The notes under the pieces: generated by a model | Databases searched by the model: none | Told to the model about the DNA's origin: nothing | Seen by the model: the letters and a program-made list of their open reading frames with translations, nothing else | Program-made: the position numbers and the translations under genes | Shown here: positions 25,019-33,443 of the stretch, piece after piece | Position numbering within the stretch: position 1 is the stretch's first letter | How the letters are laid out: every line of letters begins with the position of its first letter | Assembly (NCBI GenBank): GCA_003168255.1 | Contig: PMSU01000051.1 | Location: 1-36,978, forward strand | Direction: 5' to 3' | Origin: Actinomycetota bacterium | GTDB taxonomy: Bacteria; Actinomycetota; Actinomycetes; Streptosporangiales; Streptosporangiaceae | Length of the DNA: 36,978 bases

Positions 25019-25135
25019 GCAATCACTCCTTGTGGCCGAGAAAGGTCAATCCAGCCGCTGCGGCTCTTCACCGGATGCGTCAGTCTCACATCAAATATAC
25101 TACAAGATATGAATCTTAGTTCCGACGCATGTCAA

Positions 25136-25370
25136 CTATCGGGGGGTGACGGCGGGCACTGGCCTGATCTCAAGGATGCCGTCATCGCGCCGTTCGAGTT
25201 GCCGCGCGCACTGGCCGAGCGCATAGGCCGGCGAGAAATGGCTGACCTGGTCAACCAGCCCGGCCACGAGGTCGCGTCCGTTGACTTGCCTGAATCCAGT
25301 GATGTCATAGATCGGCTTTTCCGGGTACATCGCCGTCACCTGGCCACCCAGCTCAGGAAGGGAGTCGATG
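25136..25370 (-). pseudogene. Ferredoxin-NADP+ reductase (thioredoxin reductase-like) fragment
   Basis: The frame reads IDSLPELGGQVTAMYPEKPI, YDITGFRQVNGRDLVAGLVD and QVSHFSPAYALG, as in type-2 ferredoxin/flavodoxin-NADP reductases. The N-terminal FAD-binding GxGxxG is missing and the protein stops at 25136, well before the NADP domain. It lies just upstream of the broken P450 on the same strand. Confidence 0.7.
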
Positions 25371-25403
25371 GTGGCTGGCGGGGTCCTGAGCACGCGCCGG
25401 TGA

Positions 25404-25500
25404 TCAGGGAGCATGGCCCACCGGAGCCCGCTCTGACTCCGCATACCCCATCGCGGTGATCTTCTCGTGCGCCACGTCGGCGCGGATCTTCCCCTTCGAC
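25404..25500 (-). mobile_element. Possible transposase relic
   Basis: A minus-strand stretch reads LVERSKGKIRADVAHEKITA then MGYAESER. This recalls the start of IstA-like/IS21-type transposase segments (AHEKxxAMGYxGSERTTRRAV), but it ends at once. It is short and the family call is from memory, so it is weak. Confidence 0.25.
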
Positions 25501-25726
25501 CGCTCGACCAGTTGCTGGCTGGCCGGCGATCGGTGATCGGCACGGCTCCGTCGCAGCGTCGCCGTCCCGGCTGCCCCGCGGGACCCGATCGCCACGTACC
25601 GGGCCCGTTCGCCGCCCTGATCGCTGCCGCCACGGCGGCGGCGCCGGTCACCGCCTGCCCCTGCCAGGCGGCACGCCGGTCGCACGTGTGCGAGGCTGTG
25701 CAGGTAGCCGTCCGGAGGAGGTCTGC

Positions 25727-25930
25727 ATGGCGGACGCTGGGCCGGAGCGTGAAGGCTCCGCAGAAGAAGAGAAAGAGATGAAACGCAGGTTCCGCGAGGC
25801 GCTGGAACGCCAGCGCGCCGAGCAGGCGGAGGCGAACGCGGCCCGTGGCGGCAAAGACGCCGGCAAGGTGCAGGGCGCCCACGGCCCGGCCGGGAGCCGG
25901 CGGTCGTTTCGCCGCAAGACCGGCGGCTGA
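25727..25930 (+). CDS. DUF5302 small basic protein
   Basis: This 67-residue protein is preceded by a strong GGAGGAGG site. It has an acidic start, a charged helix EEEKEMKRRFREALERQRAE, and the conserved tail AHGPAGSRRSFRRKTGG. The family is widespread in actinomycetes and of unknown function. It appears intact although broken genes surround it on both sides. Confidence 0.85.
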   Translation: MADAGPEREGSAEEEKEMKRRFREALERQRAEQAEANAARGGKDAGKVQGAHGPAGSRRSFRRKTGG

Positions 25931-25949
25931 ACGGACTGAGCACACCCGG

Positions 25950-26393
25950 CAACTGCCGGACGACCTCCAGGTACGCCCAGCGCAGCGGGAGGGGGCCGCG
26001 CCAGTAGCCGTAGACCCTGTCGTCCAGCCCCAGGGATGACGTCGCACGCCGTGATGCCTCGCATGCCTCGCGGTGTGCTTGCCGGACGCTGGCGATGGTG
26101 TCGTCGTCATGAAGAATGAACGACTCGTCCGAGGTCGCGGGGATACCGATCTCAGCACGTGACCGGCATCTGACAGCTTCGTCAAACCAGACCTTCTCAA
26201 CGAAGGTCGCGTGCTTCACCAAGCCCAGCAATGTGGTCCGGGAAGGCACCAGCGACTGGCGCGCCTGCTCCTCCGTCAGCCCGTCCAGGCAGCGATTGAG
26301 TTCACCGCGATGCTCGTCGAGGAACGCCTCGAACTGGGCACGGGCTGGCTGATTGATGACATCCTCAGCGAACGTCGCTGGAAAGGATGGCAT
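25950..26393 (-). pseudogene. DinB/DUF664-family protein, C-terminally truncated
   Basis: The frame from ATG 26393 has the DinB/DUF664 layout: CLDGLTEEQARQSLVPSRTT, LLGLVKHATFVEKVWFDEAV with a metal-ligand-type His, then DDRVYGYWRGPLPLRWAYLE. The usual end (Hxx-H region, RHNGHADLLRE in relatives) is missing; similarity stops near 25950, next to the end of the DUF5302 gene. These proteins are thiol-linked or metal-binding four-helix bundles; this one has lost the last helix and a metal ligand. Confidence 0.65.
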
Positions 26394-26742
26394 AAGCGAA
26401 GCATTTCAAGAGCGCCGCCCACGAGCAAACTACCGCTCATCGGTATGCGAGCGGGTCGGCTGCTGTGTCGGCGGCGCACGCGGATCATCCAGATTTACGA
26501 TCATCACGGACGGCACCGTCTCTCTCAAGTGGCCGCGCCGAATCGGGCGGGTTTGTGTGCACCGACGGCGATGACTGACCACGGAGCGCGACGCTGTCGG
26601 CGAGCCTGTAACGCTGGCGGGGGAGTGCTGTGATTTTGCGCAGGCATTGGCCGGGGCGACGGTTGCGGTGACATCTGGGCTGGGATGCCTGGGGCGCTGG
26701 ACGCGATCATCCCATCATGTGGCTCAGCCCGGAGTTGTTCGG
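26394..26742. other. Non-coding stretch, nothing recognisable
   Basis: About 350 bases without a gene I can support. Open frames are short, lack ribosome-binding sites and resemble nothing known to me. Confidence 0.4.
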
Positions 26743-27555
26743 TTAGGCGGCGTCGGCGAGGATGCGGTTGGTTACTTCGGTGAGTTTGGTGCGAAATTGC
26801 GGGTCGTAGGCTTCGGGCCGGGCGCGGGAGGTCGTGAGCCCGTCGAAGAATTGCCCGGTGACCTGGCCGGGATCTGAGGCGGTGATGAGCCGCATGGTTG
26901 CCTCGCCTCCCTCCTGGACCGTGGAGACGGGTGTGACGCCGGCGAGGGTGACCATGGCGGTGTTCATGAAGGTCGCGGGGTGCAGGCAGTTCACCGTGAC
27001 CGTGGCCGGGTCAAGCTGCCCGGCCAGGCTGATGGTGAACGCGGCCAGCGCGAGCTTGGATCTGCGATAGGCGTCCACGCCGTTGTACCCGTGCTCGAAC
27101 CCGGTATCGGCGGGGTCGAACGGGACCTGGCCGAGCGAGCCGACGTTGACCACCCGGGAGGGGGCCGATGCGGTCAGCAGGGGCAGGAGCAGCCTGGTGA
27201 GCAGGACCGGTGCGAGATAGTTGACGGCGAACCGCAGCTCGTGACCGTCCGCGCTCAGCTGCCGTCCTTCGCCGGGCGCGCCGAAGCCGACCGCCGCGTT
27301 GTTCACCAGCACATCCAGCCTCGGCACCTCGGCGCGGATCTGGGCCGCGAGGTCGCGTACTTCGCCGAGGGAGGCCAGATCCGCGACGTAGCAGTGGGCG
27401 CCGTCGCCGAGTTCCGTGGCGAGGCTGGCCACGCGCGCTGGGTCACGTCCGTGGGCCAGGACCGTCCAGCCGGAACCCGCAAGGTGCGTGGCGAGGTAAC
27501 GCCCGAGCCCGGAGGTGGCGCCGGTGATCAGTACGGTGGGGGTGGTGTCGGGCAT
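26743..27555 (-). CDS. Short-chain dehydrogenase (retinol dehydrogenase/protochlorophyllide reductase-like SDR)
   Basis: This 270-residue SDR has the cofactor motif TGATSGLG, an NADP-type GRDPARV, the NNAAVGFG motif, and YRRSKLAL for the catalytic Tyr and Lys. The HPATFMNTAMV segment is typical of the RDH-like branch. ATG 27555 follows GGAGG with good spacing. The substrate is unknown. It is in the same direction as the TetR gene at 27834 but separated by nearly 280 bases. Confidence 0.88.
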   Translation of the reverse strand: MPDTTPTVLITGATSGLGRYLATHLAGSGWTVLAHGRDPARVASLATELGDGAHCYVADLASLGEVRDLAAQIRAEVPRLDVLVNNAAVGFGAPGEGRQLSADGHELRFAVNYLAPVLLTRLLLPLLTASAPSRVVNVGSLGQVPFDPADTGFEHGYNGVDAYRRSKLALAAFTISLAGQLDPATVTVNCLHPATFMNTAMVTLAGVTPVSTVQEGGEATMRLITASDPGQVTGQFFDGLTTSRARPEAYDPQFRTKLTEVTNRILADAA

Positions 27556-27833
27556 CTGTCCTCCAGCACGGTCGCATCTCCATCCCGCTGCCCCGGGCTT
27601 CCCTGAGGAAGACATGCAGGAACGGCGGCCGACTCTCCTGATTCTCTCTCCCTACGGGGTGCCACCGGTGTCGGCTTGCCGTGGGTGGGCAGCAGCGGCG
27701 CATGAGCCTTGCGCACGGCCCGAGCGGGCCCCAGGTCCTGGCCCATCACGCAGCAGGCCGGATACTGGACGAGCACCCGGGCGTGGTGGATCAGGTGTGG
27801 CTGGGGCCAGCGCAGAAAGCCCTGTCTACGTAG

Positions 27834-28511
27834 CTATTGGTGAGATGCCCTGTGCAGCACGCCGTCGATCACTACGTCGATGGCGAAGCGGAGCCGTTCG
27901 TCGACATCTCCAGCGACCAGCTGAGCGGCGTGGGCAGTAATGAGCGGGAAGTCGTCGGCCGGTAGGCGGGCGAAGTTAGCTGTGATTTCGGCAGCCAGCG
28001 CGCTGGGGTCGGTGCGCCGCAGCTTGGCCTCGATCGCGGCGTACGTCACCTGGGCCGCGAGGATGTCGGCCGCCCACGCGGCGTCCTGAGCGTCGAGGCC
28101 GCCAGCAAGCAAGATTCCCAGGAGGTTCTCCAGCAGCCGCATGGACACTTCGGTTCGTGGCGGGTCGACCATGGTCGCTGCGGCCATTCCGGGATGTGTG
28201 ACGAGTTCCGCGCGCAACCGCTCCAGGAGGCTGTGCAATTGGGCACGCCACCGCGATGGATCAGGTGTTTCCAGCCTGACCTCGGCGATGATGCGATCAA
28301 ACATCGCCTCCAGCAGGCCGTCGCGACCTTCGACATAGACGTACAGCGAGCCGGGCCCTGTATCCAAGGCGGCCGCGACCCGGCGCATTGATACAGCTTC
28401 CAGGCCCTCTGCCTTGAGGATCGCGAGGGCGGCGTCGACGATCGCCTCTTCGCTCAGCGGCGCCTTTGCCGGGCGGTCACGAGTCGAGCGGGGGCGGCCC
28501 GATGTCTTCAT
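27834..28511 (-). CDS. TetR-family repressor, probable regulator of the MFS efflux pump
   Basis: This 225-residue protein has the helix-turn-helix LSEEAIVDAALAILKAEGLE, VSMRRVAAALDTGPGSLYVY at about 19-66, and a TetR_C-like all-helical ligand domain. It is divergent from the MFS transporter at 28669, and a 29-bp palindrome (28587-28615) lies between them. This is the classic QacR/TetR arrangement in which drug binding releases the repressor and induces the pump. Confidence 0.9.
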   Translation of the reverse strand: MKTSGRPRSTRDRPAKAPLSEEAIVDAALAILKAEGLEAVSMRRVAAALDTGPGSLYVYVEGRDGLLEAMFDRIIAEVRLETPDPSRWRAQLHSLLERLRAELVTHPGMAAATMVDPPRTEVSMRLLENLLGILLAGGLDAQDAAWAADILAAQVTYAAIEAKLRRTDPSALAAEITANFARLPADDFPLITAHAAQLVAGDVDERLRFAIDVVIDGVLHRASHQ

Positions 28512-28586
28512 GTGCGGTGGACCTCCAGGTTCTGCCCAGCAGGGCAGCGATCACGCTTGACCTTGACGCTACGCCGCACGTACAGT

Positions 28587-28615
28587 GTATGTCACGAACA
28601 GTGTTCGTGACATAC
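28587..28615. promoter_or_regulatory. 29-bp palindromic TetR operator with flanking direct repeats
   Basis: GTATGTCACGAACA-G-TGTTCGTGACATAC is a perfect 14-bp inverted repeat. It is flanked by two identical copies of TACAGTGTATG (28581-28591 and 28613-28623). The position midway between tetR and the MFS gene makes it the probable operator for both. Confidence 0.75.
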
Positions 28616-28668
28616 AGTGTATGCGAGACTTTTCGGAACGGCTCGCTTCTACTCACCAGAAAGCCATC

Positions 28669-30093
28669 ATGGACACCGCTACCACCAGCCCTTCCGCCGG
28701 AGCGCAGATCTACAGCATGCGCTGGATCGTGGCGGCCGTGGTGCTGGCCGCCAACACCATGGATCTGCTCGACGCCACGATCGTGAACGTCGCCGGCCCC
28801 TCTATCCACCGCGACCTCGGCGGAGGTGCCAGCACGATCCAGTGGCTGAGCGCCACCTACACTCTGGCCTTTGCCGTCCTGCTGATCGCGGGGGCACGGC
28901 TGGGAGACATCTTCGGCCGCCGCCAGATGTTCCTGCTCGGCCTGCTCGGGTTCATCGGCTTCTCGGCCGCCTGTGCCGTGGCGCAGGACGTCGGCATGCT
29001 CATCGCCTTCCGCGCCCTGCAGGGAGGCTTCGGCGCTCTGATGATCCCGCAGGGCTTCGGCCTGCTGAAGGAAGTCTTCGACGACGAGGAACTGGGTCGG
29101 GCAACCCGCCTGTTCGGCCCGTCAACGGGCCTGGCCATGCTCGGCGCACCGATCCTCGCCGGTGCACTCATCGACGCCAACCTCTGGAACACCGGCTGGC
29201 GACTGGTCTTCCTCATCAACGTGCCGATCGGCCTCGCCGCGCTTCCGCTCGCGATCCGATCGCTGCCGAGCGGGGTCAGTCACCCCGACCTCAAGCTCGA
29301 CGTCGGCGGCGTCTGGCTCGTCGGCCTGGCGCTCGTGGCGATCATCTACCCGCTCATCCAGGGCCAGGCCGACGGCTGGCCAGTCTGGACGTTCGCGCTC
29401 CTCGCGGTCGGCGCGGTCCTGCTCTACCTCTTTGTCCGCTACGAGCGACGCCGCAGCCACAACGCCTTGATCGAGCCATCCCTCTTTGCTAACCGCATGT
29501 ACCTCAGCGGCATCGCGGTCATGCTGTCCCTATTCGGCGCCTTCGGCGGACTCTTGCTCTGCGTCTCGCTGTACGGCCAACTCGGCGAAGGGTGGTCGCC
29601 GATCCACGCAGGTCTGACCCTGACCCCGATGGTCGTCGGCCTGATCGCCGGCATGCTCGTGTCGGGCATGCTCGTCAAGCAGCTCGGACGCCACTTGCTC
29701 CACATCGGCATCCTGTTCATCACCGCTGGCACTGTCACGCTCGCCCTGATGCTGACTGGCGTGCACAGCGCCTCGACCTGGGACCTGGTTCCCGGCCTGC
29801 TGCTGGTCGGCGCGGGAGTCGGCATCGTGCTTGGCCAGCTCATACAGTTCATCCTGGCCGCGGTCAAGATGAACGAGGTCGGATCGGCGGCCGGCGTCAT
29901 GGAAGCTTCGCAGCAGTTGTCGACCTCGCTCGGCGTTGCGGTTCTCGGCACCATCTTCTTCGCGATGTTCAAACACCACCCCGCGACCGACGCTCTCCGG
30001 ATCACCTCATGGGTGTGCCTCATCCCCCTGGCAGCCGCCTTCATCTTCGTATTCCTGCTGCCCAAACACGCTAGGGAAGAAGAAGGACACTGA
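28669..30093 (+). CDS. MFS transporter, DHA2 (EmrB/QacA) drug efflux family
   Basis: This 474-residue, about 14-helix protein has the DHA2 start DLLDATIVNVAGPSI (motif D1), motif A GARLGDIFGRRQMF, and motif B/C-like RALQGGFGALMIPQG with GPSTGLAMLGAPILAG. The family exports drugs and dyes in exchange for protons. ATG 28669 is chosen on the family start; in-frame ATGs at 28621 and 28657 would add residues and begin next to the operator. The ribosome-binding site is weak (AGAAAG). It is controlled by the divergent TetR gene. Confidence 0.92.
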   Translation: MDTATTSPSAGAQIYSMRWIVAAVVLAANTMDLLDATIVNVAGPSIHRDLGGGASTIQWLSATYTLAFAVLLIAGARLGDIFGRRQMFLLGLLGFIGFSAACAVAQDVGMLIAFRALQGGFGALMIPQGFGLLKEVFDDEELGRATRLFGPSTGLAMLGAPILAGALIDANLWNTGWRLVFLINVPIGLAALPLAIRSLPSGVSHPDLKLDVGGVWLVGLALVAIIYPLIQGQADGWPVWTFALLAVGAVLLYLFVRYERRRSHNALIEPSLFANRMYLSGIAVMLSLFGAFGGLLLCVSLYGQLGEGWSPIHAGLTLTPMVVGLIAGMLVSGMLVKQLGRHLLHIGILFITAGTVTLALMLTGVHSASTWDLVPGLLLVGAGVGIVLGQLIQFILAAVKMNEVGSAAGVMEASQQLSTSLGVAVLGTIFFAMFKHHPATDALRITSWVCLIPLAAAFIFVFLLPKHAREEEGH

Positions 30094-30492
30094 GAAGGTC
30101 ACCTTCAGCTCCGGCGACGCTGTCCACACGCTGGCCTAAGGCAGCCTCCTGATCGCAACTGCACCTGCTCATCGCATCGTCGATCCGCGCCCAGAGTGAC
30201 AATCCACCAGGCCCTGTTCACGGGTCCAGGTGAGGTGCCCGGCAACCCAGTCGACGCAACGTCACCCGCAGGATGTTCCCTTGCGTGAGGAGCATCCCAG
30301 CAAGACCAACATCGTGAGACGGGCAGGCCCTCTGATGCGGCTTATCTCACCGTCGCGGTTGTCCTCGCCCTGGGAGTCCTCGTGTCCGTAGCGCTGTACG
30401 TTCAGCAGCGCCGCCGCGCCCGCCCCTGCCGTTCTCCTGCGCAGCGGCCCCGGTGGACACCGGCCCCTGAAGAACCTCCTGCCTAACGGCCG
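30094..30492. other. Intergenic stretch with a possible one-helix peptide
   Basis: No firm gene is seen. On the plus strand, about 30339-30485 encodes AAYLTVAVVLALGVLVSVAL then YVQQRRRARP, which looks like a membrane helix with a basic tail and ends at a TAA. There is no start codon upstream in that frame before a stop, so it is a fragment or chance. Confidence 0.2.
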
Positions 30493-31158
30493 CTACCCGA
30501 TCCATCCCCGCCGCTGAGCCGCGGCGCCGGCGGCGAACCTGCTGGAGACGCTCAGCCGGCTCAAGATGGCCGCGATATGCCGGCGGACAGTTGTCGTGCT
30601 CAGTCCCGCGCGCCGCGCGATCGCGTCGTCGTTCAGCCCTTCGGCCATGAGCTCCAGGACCCTCTGCTGGGCCGGTGCCAGCCGGCCATCGGGCGCCGCC
30701 GTGCGCTCTGGCCTGAGCGGCGTGGCCCGCTCCCACAGCAACTCGAAGTAATCCCGCAGCGCGCTAATGATCACGGGGGCCCGGATCACCAGTGCCCCTG
30801 CTGTCCCGGCCTGGGTGAGGGGCAGCAGAGCGGTGGCCTGGTCGGCGAGCTTCATCTTCATCGGGACTTCCGGCAGCAGCCGGGCCTGCTCTCCCGCATC
30901 GGCGCAAACCTGGATAACCCGCCGGGCGACCGGATCCTCCATCGCGGCCGCGGCGTAGATGGACCGGCACCGCACCCGGCCGCCGAACGCGGGCAGCGGC
31001 GGCTGCGCGAAGTCCTCGGTCAACGGCATCTCGGTGTACAGGTTGTCCAGCGTCATCCAATCCTTGCGCGCGGTGTTGACCAGCGTTGACGATAGCTCAG
31101 TGATCTCCGTTCGGTCAGAAATAACTGCCACGAGATGCACGGGCAACGAGCCGTTCAT
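30493..31158 (-). CDS. LuxR-type regulator, apparently lacking its N-terminal domain
   Basis: The C-terminal LuxR helix-turn-helix (PAQQRVLELMAEGLNDDAIA, RRAGLSTTTVRRHIAAILSR) and the preceding domain (RCRSIYAAAAMEDPVARRVI, ARLLPEVPMKMKLADQATAL, YFELLWERATPL) match a large actinomycete group of about 320-residue regulators. Those begin with a TrmB-like winged helix, which is missing here. From ATG 31158 the protein is 221 residues; an earlier ATG at 31269 adds unrelated sequence and neither has a good ribosome-binding site. It may be truncated by the rearrangements that left the IS66 relic upstream. Confidence 0.65.
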   Translation of the reverse strand: MNGSLPVHLVAVISDRTEITELSSTLVNTARKDWMTLDNLYTEMPLTEDFAQPPLPAFGGRVRCRSIYAAAAMEDPVARRVIQVCADAGEQARLLPEVPMKMKLADQATALLPLTQAGTAGALVIRAPVIISALRDYFELLWERATPLRPERTAAPDGRLAPAQQRVLELMAEGLNDDAIARRAGLSTTTVRRHIAAILSRLSVSSRFAAGAAAQRRGWIG

Positions 31159-31456
31159 GCCGGTACCAAACTGGGCGGCGCAGCCTGGCGTGGGCGACCC
31201 ATGCCCGATGCCTCCGCCTGCCGCCGGGCAAGGTGATCCAGCCCGCCGAGCTCGGGACGCGTAGATCAATGCAAACTCACCGTCATCGATGTTGGACGGC
31301 GCCAGTCAGGATTTCCGACAATTTGCCGACAATCCAGACGTCTGGCGTACCTCGGCGACAGCGCCCGCGCATGCTCACGAGTGCGATCCCCGTTGGGCAC
31401 CGCCTTCAGCCTGCCCAGCGTGCGGATCCCCGGGCTGGACATCGGCGACTGACTGG

Positions 31457-31858
31457 GCGTGGCGGCCACTGGTCAGTGCCCGTACCCGGCGTGGCCGTCG
31501 CGGACGATTACGCCCTCATAACCCGGCAGCACCCCGCCGACCGCAGACCGGTCACCGGTATGCATGCAGGTCAGATAGCGGGTGCAGGCCAGGTGCACCT
31601 ACTGGGTCCGGCCCGCCGCGCGGGCCGGGTCTCATCGGCATGCACCGCCGGCGCCGTCTTTAGCAGCGTCCGCACCCGGTTCATGAAACCGCTGGCCTCC
31701 ACCAGCCCGGCGACCCTGCCGCAGATCCCGGCCATCCAGCCCAGCGTCCTAGCCTCGGCAAACACCGTACCGGCGTCGCCTGATGCGGGCCTGTGCCTCA
31801 CACGTTCCGTTCCATCTCGGGGCGTCCGTGTACAAATCCGTTCACGAATCGGCCTCAT
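31457..31858 (-). mobile_element. IS66-family transposase relic
   Basis: The minus strand reads GLVEASGFMNRVRTLLKTAP then AVHADETRP, the catalytic region of IS66 transposases (VHADET holds a DDE aspartate). It then continues in another frame as VHLACTRYLTCMHTGDRSA and GGVLPGYEGVIVRDGHAGYG, followed by a stop. Frame changes and stops show that it is dead. No inverted terminal repeats were found. Confidence 0.65.
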
Positions 31859-31997
31859 GACCTGCCAGGAGGCAATATGGTCGCGAGTTGTTCGATGGCA
31901 AGCCGATCCGCACCATGGGAGCGCCAGCGGCCGAAAGGCGGATGCGGCCGACGGACTGCTGCGGTCCTTCGCACCTTCTGATCCGTAGCACCCAAGA

Positions 31998-32019
31998 GGC
32001 TTGTGGACGGCTTGTGGAC
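31998..32019. repeat. 11-bp perfect tandem duplication
   Basis: GGCTTGTGGAC occurs twice in direct succession (31998-32008, 32009-32019) at the left edge of the lower-GC segment. It could be a slipped duplication or an insertion scar. Confidence 0.5.
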
Positions 32020-32146
32020 CTGCTCAAGGGCCGTTCAGGTGGCGGTTGTCGAGCAACTTTCAGAAAGACGGACCGCCCATCGGTTAGATTTCACAAGGGG
32101 TAAAATAAGAGATGTCTAAACTTACGACGTTTTCAAGGAGTATTCC

Positions 32147-32419
32147 GTGGCAACGACTCAAGCCGCAGTCTCCGCGTTCGTGCTCATTACTGTGCCAGCA
32201 AATAAATCGGGCGACGTCGTCCGCATGCTGATGGAAAAGTACCCAGAGTTCGTAACGGAAGCCGCTGCCGTGTACGGAGAAGCGGACGTTATCGCGAAGG
32301 TCGAAACGCCATCAGTCCAGGCATTGCACGAGCTGGTTATGGACAACATTCAAAACTTGCCAAATGTACGGGTTACAAGGACATTTATTATAATTCCACA
32401 ACTTCACGAAGTGAGGTAG
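32147..32419 (+). CDS. Stand-alone Lrp/AsnC ligand-binding (RAM) domain protein
   Basis: This 90-residue protein is a single RAM (AsnC_trans_reg) fold: AFVLITVPANKSGDVVRMLM, EKYPEFVTEAAAVYGEADVI, and an end ITRTFIII-like strand (VRVTRTFIIIPQLHEV). There is no DNA-binding domain. Stand-alone RAM proteins bind small ligands, often amino acids, as oligomers. GTG 32147 follows AAGGAG with 6-base spacing; TAAAAT (32101-32106) is a possible -10. Base composition is much lower in G+C than the flanks. The next gene starts 6 bases later, so the two form an operon. Confidence 0.8.
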   Translation: MATTQAAVSAFVLITVPANKSGDVVRMLMEKYPEFVTEAAAVYGEADVIAKVETPSVQALHELVMDNIQNLPNVRVTRTFIIIPQLHEVR

Positions 32420-32425
32420 GTAGCC

Positions 32426-33046
32426 GTGAGCGGCGCCGCCTTTGCCGCGATCGGTGCGATAAGCGGTGGTTTCGTAACAGCCCTCTCAGCTCTTGCTCTT
32501 TCATATTATCAACGTACCAGCGCCCAACGTGATGCGCATCTCCGCCGGGCTTTCGAGAGCCATTTCGCCGAGTATGAAGTCATCTTTGCGACTTGCCGTT
32601 CGACTCTTGATGCATTGAATGATTATGTGGCAGTGGAGAGTAAAGCCGCACGGAGAGACGATCCATTTCTTTTTCAGCTGCTCGATATATTAAAGGACAA
32701 CGCCTATAAATACTGCCTTGCCGTCGACTGGAGACACAATCCAGCGATGGCCTACCTGGAGCTATCTCTAGAAGAAAAATGCTTGCGGCTGAGAGATCTG
32801 TTGCTCCAATGGCTCTCAGTTCCTAGAATAACGACCGGCGACATCTTCAGCATCCGCCGTGATGGTCGGACATGTGCTCTTTCAGCGACCGATGTGCGGC
32901 TGCTGAGGGTGGGAGACTACCAAGAGTTAATAATCGAACGGAGTCCAGTCGTTGCCCGCGCAGCGAATGACGGAAGAGTAATATCGGACATCCGAGCTTC
33001 CGCGACATTGGTTATCAAGGAGCTAAGAGCTGTCATGGCGTATTAG
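32426..33046 (+). CDS. Membrane-anchored protein of unknown function
   Basis: This 206-residue protein starts with a hydrophobic helix AAFAAIGAISGGFVTALSAL (about 4-27), followed by a charged helical region (RTSAQRDAHLRRAFESHFAE) and a mixed domain to the end with no motif known to me. GTG 32426 follows GAGGTAGG. It is 6 bases downstream of the RAM-domain gene. Codon use is unlike the neighbours: TTA, ATA and AGA codons appear repeatedly, which suggests recent transfer. Confidence 0.7.
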   Translation: MSGAAFAAIGAISGGFVTALSALALSYYQRTSAQRDAHLRRAFESHFAEYEVIFATCRSTLDALNDYVAVESKAARRDDPFLFQLLDILKDNAYKYCLAVDWRHNPAMAYLELSLEEKCLRLRDLLLQWLSVPRITTGDIFSIRRDGRTCALSATDVRLLRVGDYQELIIERSPVVARAANDGRVISDIRASATLVIKELRAVMAY

Positions 33047-33443
33047 ACGGAGGCAGTAACGTAAGCCAACGAATGCAGCATACCGATATGCTACAACACC
33101 GAGGCTGCCAGGAGGCAAGTTGGAAACGGAGTCCAGGGTGAGAAGAACGATAACGGACTGGAACTGATCGAGACTCAGCCCTGGGATCATAGCGCTGAGG
33201 CGCGTTTCTATCAATGTGGCCGATGACTGAATATGCCTCGTATTATCAGCTTGGGAAGCGAGGCGATTACGGCCGACAGCGGCCCTGACCTAGCGATAGC
33301 GGAAGTCAGCTGCCATGGGATCTACGACTACCGACCTCTCATTAATTCAGGTCGGTAGCTTCCTCCCCCGTATCAGGAGGTAGGTCACGTTCCGGTCAGG
33401 CTGAGCTAATTTAGTTCATCTCGCTATTCTGGTTAGGTGGCCG
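33047..33443. other. Intergenic stretch between convergent genes
   Basis: About 400 lower-GC bases without a supported gene. A minus-strand frame at 33023-33214 (63 residues) has no ribosome-binding site and no similarity I know. The region contains the hairpin at 33328-33358. Confidence 0.35.
33328..33358. terminator. 10-bp perfect hairpin between convergent genes
   Basis: CTACCGACCT (33328-33337) pairs perfectly with AGGTCGGTAG (33349-33358) around an 11-base AT-rich loop. CTTCCTCC and GGAGGTAGG just after could form a second weaker stem. It fits a bidirectional terminator for the RAM operon and the SAVED gene; the loop is long for one. Confidence 0.5.

Noticed and set aside
27556..27833. 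Short frames between the SDR and TetR genes
   Set aside because: No start sites, composition or motifs indicate a gene. It is treated as an upstream region of the SDR.
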